This document shows positions 17,170-25,528 of a stretch of 64,000 bases of DNA, in pieces. The position numbers and the translations under genes are program-made. Source of the stretch: Roseburia sp. 831b (GTDB lineage Bacteria > Bacillota > Clostridia > Lachnospirales > Lachnospiraceae); assembly GCF_001940165.2 (NCBI RefSeq), contig NZ_CP135162.1:2414001-2478000 (forward strand). Direction: 5' to 3'. A model generated the notes under the pieces. It did not search any database. It saw only the letters and a program-made list of their open reading frames with translations, and was not told the DNA's origin. Each line of letters starts with the position of its first letter. The first letter of the stretch is position 1.

Positions 17170-17198
17170 ATTATATCATACGCCAACAAATTATGCAA
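17170..17198 (-). promoter_or_regulatory. Promoter of the tRNA-Tyr/tRNA-Leu operon
   Basis: On the minus strand, -35 TTGCAT, 17-bp spacer, extended -10 TGATATAAT, 37 bp before tRNA-Tyr. Confidence 0.65.
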
Positions 17199-17360
17199 GC
17201 ATTAGTTTTCTTTTTTCTGTAAAAGATTATGTTATTGAATCATCATAATAAAGCTTTCTTTTCCTAATAGAATTTGCTTGCCAAAAGGCAGCTTACCTTT
17301 TACCAACAAGGGAACTGTGCATTATCTTTTGACAGCCATATCCTAATCGCAAAGCAAAAT

Positions 17361-17520
17361 CAAAAACAGCCCTGCTTTGCAGAACTGTTTTTGCAAATAA
17401 AAGGACGGCCTGTCGATCAGCCGTCCTTTTAGGAGAAGGTATTTTTACTATGGGGTGTAGCAAAAACTATATATAATGTATTGGGGGGTTTTTACAGTTA
17501 TTATAATAACATGTTCCCCC
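17361..17520. other. Structured intergenic region downstream of ftsH
   Basis: The 492-bp gap 17134-17625 holds several hairpins: CAAAAACAG/CTGTTTTTG (17361-17393); AAAAGGACGGC/GCCGTCCTTTT (17399-17430), which on the minus strand is a plausible ftsH terminator; and GGGGG/CCCCC around the 14-bp palindrome GTTATTATAATAAC (17497-17510). Two tiny plus-strand ORFs occur: 8 codons from 17451 behind AGGAGAAGG, and 16 codons from 17478. Nothing clear was seen in 17520-17625. Confidence 0.5.
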
Positions 17521-17625
17521 GGATAAGTGTGCACAAACTTCACAATTTGCGCCATCCATTTTTGTGCATTATTTATAGAACTTTTGAATTATTTCCGTAA
17601 TTTGGAAGAAAATGTTGCACAAATA

Positions 17626-19440
17626 CTACTCAAAAAGTGCCTCGAACTCCTGTTGATTAATCTTTTCTTTCTCCAACAGGAGCGCTGCGCAAGCGTCCAA
17701 TACATTACGGTGTTCCATAATCATTGTCTTTGCTTTCTCATAGCTGTCATCAATGATTCTCTTGATTTCCTGGTCGATTGCACTCGCAACACCTTCGCTG
17801 TATCCTCTGGTATGTGCAAGATCCCGTCCGATAAAGACTTCATCGTCATCATTGTCATAACAGATCAAACCAATATTATCCGACATTCCGTATTTGGTAA
17901 CCATAGATTTTGCAAGCTGTGTTGCCTGCTTAATATCCTGAGATGCTCCTGTTGTAATATCATCAAACACCAGTTCTTCTGCCACACGTCCGCCTAGGGA
18001 TACGATGATATCCTGTAACATCTTTCCTTTTGTGTTAAACATCTCATCCTTTTCCGGGAGTGGCATCGTATATCCTGCTGCACCTGCTCCGGTTGGGATG
18101 ATGGATACGGAATAAACCGGTCCGACATCTGGAAGCAGATGGAATAAAATAGCATGGCCTGCCTCGTGGAATGCTGTGATTCTCTTTTCTTTTTCCGAAA
18201 TTACACGGCTCTTTTTCTCTGCACCGATTCCAACTTTTACAAATGCTTTCTTAATATCTGCCTGCGTGATAAATGCACGGTCTTCCTTTGCAGCAACAAT
18301 TGCAGCCTCATTTAAAAGGTTCTCCAAATCTGCACCGGTAAATCCGGCAGTTGTCTGCGCAATCTGTTTCAAATCTACGTCATCGCCAAGTGGCTTGTTC
18401 TTCGCATGAACCTGTAAAATCTCTTCTCGTCCACCGACATCCGGGCGTCCTACGTGTACCTTTCGGTCAAAACGTCCCGGACGCATGATAGCAGGATCTA
18501 AGATATCAACACGATTGGTTGCTGCCATCACAATGATTCCCTCGTTGGCACCAAATCCATCCATTTCCACAAGCATCTGGTTTAAGGTCTGCTCACGCTC
18601 ATCGTGACCGCCACCCATACCGGTTCCACGTCTTCTTGCCACCGCATCAATCTCATCAATAAAAACGATACATGGCGCATTTTTCTTTGCTTCCTCAAAT
18701 AAATCTCTCACACGGGAAGCTCCGACACCGACAAACATCTCCACAAAATCAGAACCGGAAATGCTAAAGAATGGCACTCCAGCCTCTCCTGCAATTGCTT
18801 TTGCAAGCAAGGTCTTACCGGTTCCTGGAGGTCCTACCAAAAGCACACCCTTTGGAATTCTTGCACCAAGCTTGGTATATTTCTTTGGATCACGTAAGAA
18901 ATCCACGATTTCTTCGAGTTCTTCTTTTTCTTCTTTCAGACCGGCTACATTTGCAAAGGTAACCGATTTATTCTCGTCCACCGACATCTTGGCACGGCTT
19001 TTTCCAAAATTCATCATTTTGCTGTTGCCGCCACCTGCTGACGCCTGGTTATTCATAATCATAAACAAGATAAACATTGCAGCGAACACTAACAGAAGTG
19101 GCAAAAGATTCATTAACCAGCTCTCTGCCGGCACATCTTTTACAACATATTTTGAGAACTGATACTGTTCCATCAAATCCTGCATCTCATTCACGTCAGA
19201 TGTATAAAGTGTTTCCTCGTTGGAATCCGTCAGCGTAATCTCCAGGCTGCCCGTCGGAACTTCCCGGTTCTGGACAACCTCAACCGATGCCACTTTCCCA
19301 TTCTTCAATGCTTTTTCAAATTCTGACTTCGAATATGCGTTTGTAAGAGAACTTCCATCCAGCCAGTACCATACGCATACCACAATCAAGATAAGTCCTA
19401 TATAGAACCCTAATCCTCTGTAACTGCTTTTCTTATTCAA
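17626..19440 (-). CDS. ftsH: ATP-dependent zinc metalloprotease FtsH
   Basis: Membrane-bound AAA+ protease that degrades misfolded membrane proteins and some regulators. 604 residues: membrane helix (about 8-25), extracytoplasmic domain, second helix (about 105-125), AAA module with Walker A G-P-P-G-T-G-K-T near 206 and Walker B F-I-D-E-I-D, second region of homology, then zinc site H-E-A-G-H near 423. Start codon is TTG at 19440, preceded by AAGGAG. Last gene of the spoIIE-tilS-hpt-ftsH cluster, 12 bp after hpt. In spore formers FtsH also affects entry into sporulation. Confidence 0.97.
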   Translation of the reverse strand: MNKKSSYRGLGFYIGLILIVVCVWYWLDGSSLTNAYSKSEFEKALKNGKVASVEVVQNREVPTGSLEITLTDSNEETLYTSDVNEMQDLMEQYQFSKYVVKDVPAESWLMNLLPLLLVFAAMFILFMIMNNQASAGGGNSKMMNFGKSRAKMSVDENKSVTFANVAGLKEEKEELEEIVDFLRDPKKYTKLGARIPKGVLLVGPPGTGKTLLAKAIAGEAGVPFFSISGSDFVEMFVGVGASRVRDLFEEAKKNAPCIVFIDEIDAVARRRGTGMGGGHDEREQTLNQMLVEMDGFGANEGIIVMAATNRVDILDPAIMRPGRFDRKVHVGRPDVGGREEILQVHAKNKPLGDDVDLKQIAQTTAGFTGADLENLLNEAAIVAAKEDRAFITQADIKKAFVKVGIGAEKKSRVISEKEKRITAFHEAGHAILFHLLPDVGPVYSVSIIPTGAGAAGYTMPLPEKDEMFNTKGKMLQDIIVSLGGRVAEELVFDDITTGASQDIKQATQLAKSMVTKYGMSDNIGLICYDNDDDEVFIGRDLAHTRGYSEGVASAIDQEIKRIIDDSYEKAKTMIMEHRNVLDACAALLLEKEKINQQEFEALFE

Positions 19441-19452
19441 ATCTTTTCTCCT

Positions 19453-19983
19453 TTATTCTTCAATCTCCACAAAACCAATGTATGGAAGATCTCTGTAATG
19501 CTGGTCATAATCAAGACCATAACCAACCACAAATTCGTCCGGAATTTCAAATCCGACATAGTCTACATCAACATCTACCACACGGCGGTCCGGTTTATCC
19601 AATAAAGTACAGAGTTTTAAGCTCTTTGGATTTCTCTTTTTCAAAATATCCAACAGATAGCTTAATGTTCTTCCAGAGTCGATGATATCCTCCACTACTA
19701 AGACATTCTTTCCCTCTAAGCTTACATCTAAGTCCTTCACGATTTTTACAACACCACAGGATGATGTGCCGGAACCATAGCTTGAAACTGACATGAAATC
19801 CATCTCAACCGGTGATGTAATTCTTTTTGCAAGATCACAGGTAAAAAAGATAGATCCTTTTAAAATACAAACCATATATACGGTCTCATCGCCATAATCC
19901 TTGCTGATTTCTGCAGCCATCTCTCTTACTCTCTTGTCAAGCTGTTCTTCTGTAAAATGTTCATGAATTGCTTTAATTTTCAT
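19453..19983 (-). CDS. hpt: Hypoxanthine-guanine phosphoribosyltransferase
   Basis: Salvages hypoxanthine and guanine with PRPP, giving IMP and GMP. 176 residues, usual length. The PRPP-binding motif V-L-V-V-E-D-I-I-D-S-G-R-T lies near residues 95-107, and the purine-site K-x-D-x-x-x-V-D-V-D-Y-V-G-F-E-I-P region near 130-148. The ATG overlaps the end of tilS by four bases (ATGA), the usual tilS-hpt coupling. In other Firmicutes this protein also contacts FtsH and TilS, whose genes flank it here. Confidence 0.96.
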   Translation of the reverse strand: MKIKAIHEHFTEEQLDKRVREMAAEISKDYGDETVYMVCILKGSIFFTCDLAKRITSPVEMDFMSVSSYGSGTSSCGVVKIVKDLDVSLEGKNVLVVEDIIDSGRTLSYLLDILKKRNPKSLKLCTLLDKPDRRVVDVDVDYVGFEIPDEFVVGYGLDYDQHYRDLPYIGFVEIEE

Positions 19984-21428
19984 TTTTCTTCCTCCACAAG
20001 CTGTACTTCTAATACTCTCTTCGTGCCTTCTGTCACTTTATAGGATGCGCCAATTCGTCTTCCGACGACCCAAAGAACGCTGGATGCATCGGTTAATAAC
20101 CATATCTTTCCACGTTCTTCCTGCGGTATCTTCTCATTGATAAAGTACTGCTTTAATTTCTTTGTATGACCCTCTTCATCCACAGTCAGATAATCTCCCT
20201 GCCTGCGTTTGCGAATCTGCAGTCCATTTTGTATTTTATCATAATCGAACCATTTCGTATATGGTTTTTGACTAATTTCTTCCATTTTGCCCGAAAACGG
20301 GAACACATGGAAACGCCACCTTTTGCCGGATAAAACTGTTTCTAAGCCAAAAGGATTCTTCGCATCTGAAAGCTTTTCTGTGCTTATCGAGAAACTTTCT
20401 CCCTGTTCTAAGTCGTCCTCTTTCTTTTTCCTGCCAAGAAAAATCCCGCCATACTGTCTCTTTGCCTGTATCTGGTACGGAAACGACAGCGTGCGTCCCA
20501 CCTGCTTTTTCATCAGTTCGTCCAGCTCCTTTACGTGAACTGACGCAATATCCTTTTTGCTTTGCGCAACATCTGCGAGCGCCTCGTGAAGCACCTCTTT
20601 GCGCAACACCTCCTGCTCCTGCCACAAAAGCTCCGACAAAAAAATCCCGTCCTGCACGGGTGTCCGATATTTCTCATAGACCGTCTGTGCCTGATTTTCC
20701 ATATAATCTGCGATATCGCACAGCATCTTCGCACTTTGATTTATATGCGCTACCGCTTGCGCATTGACCTGGGAAAGTAGTGGTAAAATCTCATGGCGAA
20801 TCTTGTTTCTGCTGTACGCCATGTCTGCGTTGGTGCTGTCGGTACAATATGGCTGCCCCAGCTCCTTAAGATATGCCTCAATCTCTTCCCTTCCCATCGT
20901 AAGAAGCGGGCGAATCAGGTACATATGCTCTGCAAACCGGCGGATTGGCTGCATTCCGCACAGACCATCGATTCCACTCCCCCGCACCATCTGAAACAGA
21001 ATGGTTTCCGCATTGTCATCCGCATGGTGCGCAAGGGCAATTTTGACATCCGTGTCACCCTTTTTCAGCTTCTGTGCGGCTTTTTTGAAACAGTCATAAC
21101 GCAAAATTCTGGCTGCCTCCTCTTCCCCTAGCCCATGCTCCTTTGCATATTCCGGAACTTTGACATCAAATCGTGTCAGTAAAAGACCTTTGTCTTTGCA
21201 TAACTTTTCCACAAACTCTGCATCCATCACACTCTCTTTTCCACGAATTCCATGTTCTACGTGCACAACCTGGAGTGAAAACGGAATCTTTTTTTGCAGT
21301 TCACATAGAAGAAGCAGCATGCAGACAGAATCTGCCCCGCCTGACACGGCAGCAAGGATGACATCCCCTTCTTCTATGATATGCAGTTTTTGTATCTTTT
21401 CTTCCATTTTGTTTTTCATTTTATCCAT
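19980..21428 (-). CDS. tilS: tRNA(Ile)-lysidine synthetase
   Basis: Converts C34 of the CAU-anticodon tRNA-Ile to lysidine so it reads AUA. 482 residues. The PP-loop S-G-G-A-D-S is at about residues 30-35, followed by the N-type ATPase fold with H-H-A-D-D-N-A-E-T near 135-143, then a C-terminal domain with the R-R-x-G-D motif near 395. The ATG at 21428 has a weak ribosome site; a second Met three codons in is possible. It follows spoIIE by 27 bp and overlaps hpt by 4 bases. Confidence 0.95.
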   Translation of the reverse strand: MDKMKNKMEEKIQKLHIIEEGDVILAAVSGGADSVCMLLLLCELQKKIPFSLQVVHVEHGIRGKESVMDAEFVEKLCKDKGLLLTRFDVKVPEYAKEHGLGEEEAARILRYDCFKKAAQKLKKGDTDVKIALAHHADDNAETILFQMVRGSGIDGLCGMQPIRRFAEHMYLIRPLLTMGREEIEAYLKELGQPYCTDSTNADMAYSRNKIRHEILPLLSQVNAQAVAHINQSAKMLCDIADYMENQAQTVYEKYRTPVQDGIFLSELLWQEQEVLRKEVLHEALADVAQSKKDIASVHVKELDELMKKQVGRTLSFPYQIQAKRQYGGIFLGRKKKEDDLEQGESFSISTEKLSDAKNPFGLETVLSGKRWRFHVFPFSGKMEEISQKPYTKWFDYDKIQNGLQIRKRRQGDYLTVDEEGHTKKLKQYFINEKIPQEERGKIWLLTDASSVLWVVGRRIGASYKVTEGTKRVLEVQLVEEEK

Positions 21429-21455
21429 TCACATCTTGTGTAATTACATTTGTAG

Positions 21456-23297
21456 TTATTGTTTTTCCCACAGGCAGGTGGTAAGAACCGTCATATCATC
21501 CGGCACTTTTCCTGCGGTGAACAGCATGACGCGCTCTAAAATCCGCTTTGCCAGCACTCCAGCATGGTTCGTCGAAATGCTCTCTATCATCTCACGCATC
21601 GTCTCTTCCGGCTGTGGAACATGAAGATATTCTAACACACCATCTGTCACCATGACAAGAAAATCACCGTCTTCTAACTGCCTGGTTGTTTTTTCAATCT
21701 CGACTCCCTGCTGCGCACCGACCGGCAGGTTTGTGGAAAAGATACACTCCACACCGTCCTTTCTTTTTAAAAATGTGGCTGCTGCGCCAATCTTATAGAT
21801 TCCAAGCTTCCCGGTATAAAGGTTGACGGCGCACAAATCGATGGTGGAATACAGATTCTGCTCCCCTTTTAAAACCATGGCGGAATTCATCATGCGTATT
21901 GATGTTTCAATGGAAAATCCCGCCTGTAAAAAACGTTCCATCAAATCAATGACCAGTTCACTTTCCTTGGAGGCAACCATCCCGGAGCCCATTCCATCCG
22001 ACAGACTCATCACAAAAGTTCCATTTTCCAGTTCTAAAAAGGAAAAGTTATCGCCCGAAACCTGTTCCCCGTCTTTTTTGACCTTCGCAATTCCCTGTGT
22101 ATTCAAAAAGCGGGTGTCTTCCAATAACAAAAAAGAGTTTGGCTCCTTGGTCAGAAACATTCTGGCATCCTGCGAAATCCTCATTTTTCGTTTTAGGGCA
22201 CTGCTCGCAAGACGCACAAATTCCCGCACTGCAATGCATCCTCCCTGCCTGCTGTGCATTTTTACCTCTAACTGGTATCTGCCAGATTCTAGTTCGCTCA
22301 GATGCATTGCATCAATCAGGATTCCTTCCTCCTTCGCAAGGTAGCGCAGTTCTGAAAGTTTCCGGTGTTCTCTTGCATCCACCTGCTTTTGCTCGGCGGC
22401 GCAATCCTCCATGATGTACGCCATGGCGTCTAGCTGTTCTGCAATCACCTTCCTGTTTTCTAACAAACGGTTATACCAGGAACGGTTGAGTGTTGCACGT
22501 TCAAACACTCCCACCGCCTCCTCCACCATGTCCTTACTTTTCCTACAATATTTTTTCAGGCTTTTTTCATCCTCCTGCGATGGAAAACCTCTCTTTAAAA
22601 TCGATGTTATCATCCTTGATATAATTCCAACTAAAGGTGTAGTTTCATTTTCCCAGCATACTGCGCAGCAATCGCAGGAAGTACACATTTTTGCCGTAAG
22701 TTCATTTTGAATCTGTCCAAGTTCTTCCGAGGTAAACTGCTTCTTGGGGCTGCTCATCGTTTTAAAAATCTCGGACAACCCGTTAAACGACTGTGCATAC
22801 GTCAAAAGTTTTTCATCCTTCGCCGCCTCTTCCATCTCATCTTTTTCGACAAAAAACTCAAACTCTAACACGCTATGTATGGCACGATGAAACAGCACAG
22901 CCGCCCCTGTCACAAAAAGTCCTTCCAATAACATCACCGGAACCGCAAGCTGGTCTTTTAAACTAAGTGCCTGTCCACCCAGCGACAACAAAATGCAGAT
23001 TCCGCCTGCCGCACTTCCTGCAATCCACGTTTTACAGGATGGCTGCACCCATTGAATCAGCTTTACGAATGCAGCAATCGTCACCATCGCAATCAGATAT
23101 TTAATCGCCGTCATCACCGGCAGGAAAAAGAACATTCCTGCGAAAAACATCGCATACGCATACCATCCCGTCACCTCTTCTAAATACAGTGCCACAAAAT
23201 AGGCAGGCACAAGCGGGTAGCATCCTAGCATACCAAATTTACAGATTCCTCCCCCTAAAACTCCAAGCATTATTTTTCTGATTCCCTTTTCTCTCAC
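21456..23297 (-). CDS. spoIIE: Stage II sporulation protein E (PP2C-type phosphatase), short form
   Basis: Dephosphorylates SpoIIAA to release sigma-F in the forespore and acts at the polar septum. 613 residues, shorter than the about 800-830 of Bacillus. The N-terminal membrane part has only about five to six hydrophobic segments in the first 150 residues. A helical linker region (about 155-360) leads to the PP2C domain with S-L-S-D-G-M-G-S-G near residues 435-443 and V-T-D-G-V-L-E-Y near 570. GTG start behind AGGAGG. The promoter has the 21-bp spacing of Spo0A-activated genes (separate entry). Confidence 0.93.
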   Translation of the reverse strand: MREKGIRKIMLGVLGGGICKFGMLGCYPLVPAYFVALYLEEVTGWYAYAMFFAGMFFFLPVMTAIKYLIAMVTIAAFVKLIQWVQPSCKTWIAGSAAGGICILLSLGGQALSLKDQLAVPVMLLEGLFVTGAAVLFHRAIHSVLEFEFFVEKDEMEEAAKDEKLLTYAQSFNGLSEIFKTMSSPKKQFTSEELGQIQNELTAKMCTSCDCCAVCWENETTPLVGIISRMITSILKRGFPSQEDEKSLKKYCRKSKDMVEEAVGVFERATLNRSWYNRLLENRKVIAEQLDAMAYIMEDCAAEQKQVDAREHRKLSELRYLAKEEGILIDAMHLSELESGRYQLEVKMHSRQGGCIAVREFVRLASSALKRKMRISQDARMFLTKEPNSFLLLEDTRFLNTQGIAKVKKDGEQVSGDNFSFLELENGTFVMSLSDGMGSGMVASKESELVIDLMERFLQAGFSIETSIRMMNSAMVLKGEQNLYSTIDLCAVNLYTGKLGIYKIGAAATFLKRKDGVECIFSTNLPVGAQQGVEIEKTTRQLEDGDFLVMVTDGVLEYLHVPQPEETMREMIESISTNHAGVLAKRILERVMLFTAGKVPDDMTVLTTCLWEKQ

Positions 23298-23346
23298 GTT
23301 TTCATCCTCCTTCCAATCTTTTCCGTTTTTACGAAACGTGAGCTTG

Positions 23347-23380
23347 ATTATAGCTGTGTCCTTTCAAAATCTTTGTCAAA
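23347..23380 (-). promoter_or_regulatory. Spo0A-type spoIIE promoter: 21-bp spacer and 0A box
   Basis: On the minus strand, perfect -35 TTGACA (23374-23379) and -10 TATAAT (23347-23352) are separated by 21 bp. The plus strand over the -35 reads TTTGTCAAA (23372-23380), an exact match to the 0A-box consensus TTTGTCRAA. Over-long spacing with consensus boxes and overlapping 0A sites is the known layout of spoIIE/spoIIG promoters in Bacillus. Confidence 0.75.
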
Positions 23381-23498
23381 TGAAAGACAACTTCACAAAA
23401 AGTTTTCGCCATTTTCTCTTTTCAAATGTCTTTTCAAGGGAGTTCGATTCCATTCATGCTTTTTAGGAGCTTCGCTTTTTTGCTTTCAGGTATCACAA

Positions 23499-23538
23499 AA
23501 AGAAGCTTATAACTACATTTGTAATTATAAGCTTCTTT
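23499..23538 (-). terminator. Terminator after divIC
   Basis: About 18-bp stem (AAAGAAGCTTATAA with TTATAAGCTTCTTT plus flanks) starting at the divIC stop; on the minus strand TTTTTG follows. It separates the yabP-yabQ-divIC unit from spoIIE. Confidence 0.88.
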
Positions 23539-23845
23539 AATCCTGTTCCTTGAAGATAATCTCATTGCCATATGCAAGTCCTAATTTGCTTTTTGCAACA
23601 TCTTCAATATACTGTTGTGTCTGGGTATATGCCTCATACTCGCTTAATCTTGTCTGCCGCTCTGTCTCTTCCGCCAATTGTCCTTCCAGTGATTTCTCAC
23701 GTTCTATGTACTCTTGATCTTTTTCATAAAGATTTACCATCTGAACGGACATGACCCCGATAAACAGTAACACGATAAAGCTGATACAGATTTTTCCCAT
23801 CCGGTTGCTGTCCCGCCTTCTGCGGTACTTATTTCTTTTCGCCAT
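23537..23845 (-). CDS. divIC: Septum formation initiator DivIC/FtsL-like
   Basis: Bitopic divisome protein that, with FtsL and DivIB homologues, supports septal wall synthesis. 102 residues: a very basic cytoplasmic start (K-R-N-K-Y-R-R-R-R), one membrane helix (about 19-38), then a coiled coil (about 42-70) and a short end with Y-I-E-D-V-A-K-S-K-L-G, the typical DivIC ending. 15 bp downstream of yabQ, as in other spore-forming Firmicutes; the S1-domain gene yabR that usually follows is absent. Confidence 0.92.
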   Translation of the reverse strand: MAKRNKYRRRRDSNRMGKICISFIVLLFIGVMSVQMVNLYEKDQEYIEREKSLEGQLAEETERQTRLSEYEAYTQTQQYIEDVAKSKLGLAYGNEIIFKEQD

Positions 23846-23860
23846 ACCAATGCCCTCTTA

Positions 23861-24319
23861 TCATAGTTTACATAATCCTATTTTAACTGTTTTCCATATT
23901 TTTTTCAATTGTTTTTTCAGCGCACGGCCCACTTTTTTTAGTACTTTTGTCATTGGTGCAAACAGGAAATGAACGACTCTATGAATTCCCTTTTTCAAGC
24001 GGTTCAATGCCCATGAAAAAAAGCGCACAACGTACCGGCTGCAAAGTCCGTGGTAAAGCAGCATTCCAATTACAATTCCAAGAAATGCAAACCCACGCAC
24101 CATTCCATCATTCTCCTGATACAATACCACAGAAAATGCACCGGTTACGGCAAGCCAGTAGATAAAATCTTCCACTGCAACCCATATCGTTCCATGGCGC
24201 ACGACACGTCTTAAGATACGAAGCAGATCATAGCACGCCGTCAGGGCTGCCCCCAGCACCACAGATACCCCCAGAAATGCCAGTTCCTTTCCAATCGCCT
24301 CACTTACCTGAAGCATCAT
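23861..24319 (-). CDS. yabQ: Spore cortex biosynthesis protein YabQ
   Basis: Membrane protein needed for spore cortex in Bacillus. 152 residues with about four hydrophobic segments in the first 90 residues (14-32, 52-68, 75-92) and a strongly basic amphipathic C-terminal half. The pattern Y-D-x-L-R-x-x-R-R-x-x-R-H near residue 30 is typical of the family. ATG overlaps the yabP stop by four bases, so the two are translationally coupled. Confidence 0.9.
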   Translation of the reverse strand: MMLQVSEAIGKELAFLGVSVVLGAALTACYDLLRILRRVVRHGTIWVAVEDFIYWLAVTGAFSVVLYQENDGMVRGFAFLGIVIGMLLYHGLCSRYVVRFFSWALNRLKKGIHRVVHFLFAPMTKVLKKVGRALKKQLKKIWKTVKIGLCKL

Positions 24320-24600
24320 TTAAACAGCCTTCCAAGGAAAGATTCTGCCTGTTTTCCAGGTGTTTTCACGTCAGAATATGCCAGGGAATCGATGCGTCCT
24401 TCAATATCCACTTCCCCTTTTTCCAGTGACAGCCGGTTCACATGCAAATCGTGTCCTTTAATCATCAGCATTCCCAGCTCTGTCTCCAATAAAATCTCTG
24501 CAACATCAAAGGACAATACATCCACAACGCCGCTAAACGCCCCGCTTTTTCGGTTTACAAGCAATACTTTATGTGATTTTGATACGTTCTTTTCTTCCAT
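24316..24600 (-). CDS. yabP: Sporulation protein YabP
   Basis: Sporulation protein partner of YabQ, a small soluble beta-rich protein of the YabP/YqfC family. 94 residues from the ATG at 24600, which has an AAGGAGG site seven bases upstream; a longer in-frame start at 24648 has none and runs into the gap after rqcP. Family features: H-K-V-x-L-x-N-R near the start, the V-x-S-F-D motif, and I-x-G-x-x-L-x-V centrally. In Bacillus it is sigma-E controlled; no clear sigma-E promoter could be fixed in the 56-bp gap. Confidence 0.92.
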   Translation of the reverse strand: MEEKNVSKSHKVLLVNRKSGAFSGVVDVLSFDVAEILLETELGMLMIKGHDLHVNRLSLEKGEVDIEGRIDSLAYSDVKTPGKQAESFLGRLFK

Positions 24601-24656
24601 AGCCAGCCTCCTTACTACCAATATATATGTAGCAATTTGGGCTTTCATTCCTAAAA

Positions 24657-24899
24657 TTAGGAAACGTATTCAAATAAATCTTTTGCTTCGTCTTTTTTCG
24701 TTGTGTCCTGAATATCTAACACACGTACTTTTACATTTTTTGTTCCAAATGCAATCTCAATCACGTCACCGACTTTTACATTTGTGGATGCCTTAGCAGG
24801 CTTTCCATTGATGGTTACTCTTCCCGCATCACATGCTTCATTTGCAACCGTGCGTCGTTTAATCAGACGTGAAACCTTCAAAAATTTATCTAATCTCAT
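24657..24899 (-). CDS. rqcP: S4-domain RNA-binding protein RqcP (YabO)
   Basis: Ribosome quality-control factor that binds stalled 50S subunits and helps RqcH add alanine tails. 80 residues made almost wholly of an S4 domain: M-R-L-D-K-F-L-K-V-S-R-L-I-K-R-R start, then V-x-I-N-G-K-P-A-K-A-S near residues 30-42. ATG at 24899 behind AAGGAG. The longer frame starting at 24932 covers a small hairpin (GCTCC/GGAGC) and is not preferred. Sits between hup and yabP, as in many Firmicutes. Confidence 0.93.
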   Translation of the reverse strand: MRLDKFLKVSRLIKRRTVANEACDAGRVTINGKPAKASTNVKVGDVIEIAFGTKNVKVRVLDIQDTTKKDEAKDLFEYVS

Positions 24900-24932
24900 C
24901 CCGTTTCTCCTTTCTTGCTCCTTGCGGAGCAT

Positions 24933-24971
24933 TTTTATGTAATAGGAACGAATTCCCTATTACATAAAAAA
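24933..24971. repeat. TTATGTAATAGG inverted pair next to the hup terminator
   Basis: TTTTATGTAATAGGAACGAA (24933-24952) is followed by a near-complementary copy (TTCCCTATTACATAAAA from 24953). The first is the exact reverse complement of 38151-38170, and a 16-base core recurs at 45667-45682; all three lie just after minus-strand gene ends. Confidence 0.7.
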
Positions 24972-25017
24972 GCTGTTGCATCACAGACATTACATCTGCA
25001 TCCACAACAGCTTCTTT
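24965..25017 (-). terminator. Terminator after hup
   Basis: Outer stem AAGCTGTTG/CAACAGCTT plus an inner partly paired region; on the minus strand TTTTTTATG follows. Confidence 0.85.
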
Positions 25018-25053
25018 TCTCACATCTCTATCTCAGATTCTATCCGAAATCAA

Positions 25054-25329
25054 TTATGCGTTGATCATATCCTTTAATGCTTTACCAGCTTTGAATTTAG
25101 GTGCTTTGGAAGCAGCGATTGTCATTTCTGCTCCTGTCTGAGGATTTCTTCCTGTTCTAGCAGCTCTTTCAGATACTTCGAATGTACCGAAACCTACTAA
25201 CTGGATTTTCTCACCTTTTTTTAATTCTTCAGATACTACATCTGTGAATGCTTTTAATGCTGCTTCTGCATCCTTTTTGCTTAATTCAGTTTTCTCAGCC
25301 ATAGCTGCAACTAATTCTGCTTTGTTCAT
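25054..25329 (-). CDS. hup: HU-family DNA-binding protein
   Basis: Nucleoid protein that bends and compacts DNA as a dimer. 91 residues, standard HU length, with the helical start M-N-K-A-E-L-V, the G-F-G-T-F beta motif near residues 47-51, the flexible arm R-N-P-Q-T-G near 61-66, and the final [11 protein letters not shown]. Single gene with its own strong promoter and terminator. Confidence 0.97.
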   Translation of the reverse strand: MNKAELVAAMAEKTELSKKDAEAALKAFTDVVSEELKKGEKIQLVGFGTFEVSERAARTGRNPQTGAEMTIAASKAPKFKAGKALKDMINA

Positions 25330-25400
25330 GTTAAAAATTCCTCCTCTGGATTTTCATAAAAAAATAAGTTCGAGTCCTGTTCCGAACTCTCATAAACATA

Positions 25401-25429
25401 TTTATACTTGTTTTTATGACCTTTGTCAA
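25401..25429 (-). promoter_or_regulatory. hup promoter
   Basis: On the minus strand, perfect -35 TTGACA (25424-25429), 17-bp spacer, -10 TATAAA (25401-25406), about 70 bp before the start codon. Confidence 0.85.
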
Positions 25430-25528
25430 GAAAAATCGTTGATTTTAAGGCATTTTCGGCATATTTTTATGTCGATAACACCTTAAAACCTGTCTTAGTA
25501 CCTTTGTACTGAGTTATCGTACTTTTTC

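Noticed and set aside
17451..17530. Two mini-ORFs as confident genes
   Set aside because: At 8 and 16 codons with no conservation evidence they are noted only in the region description.
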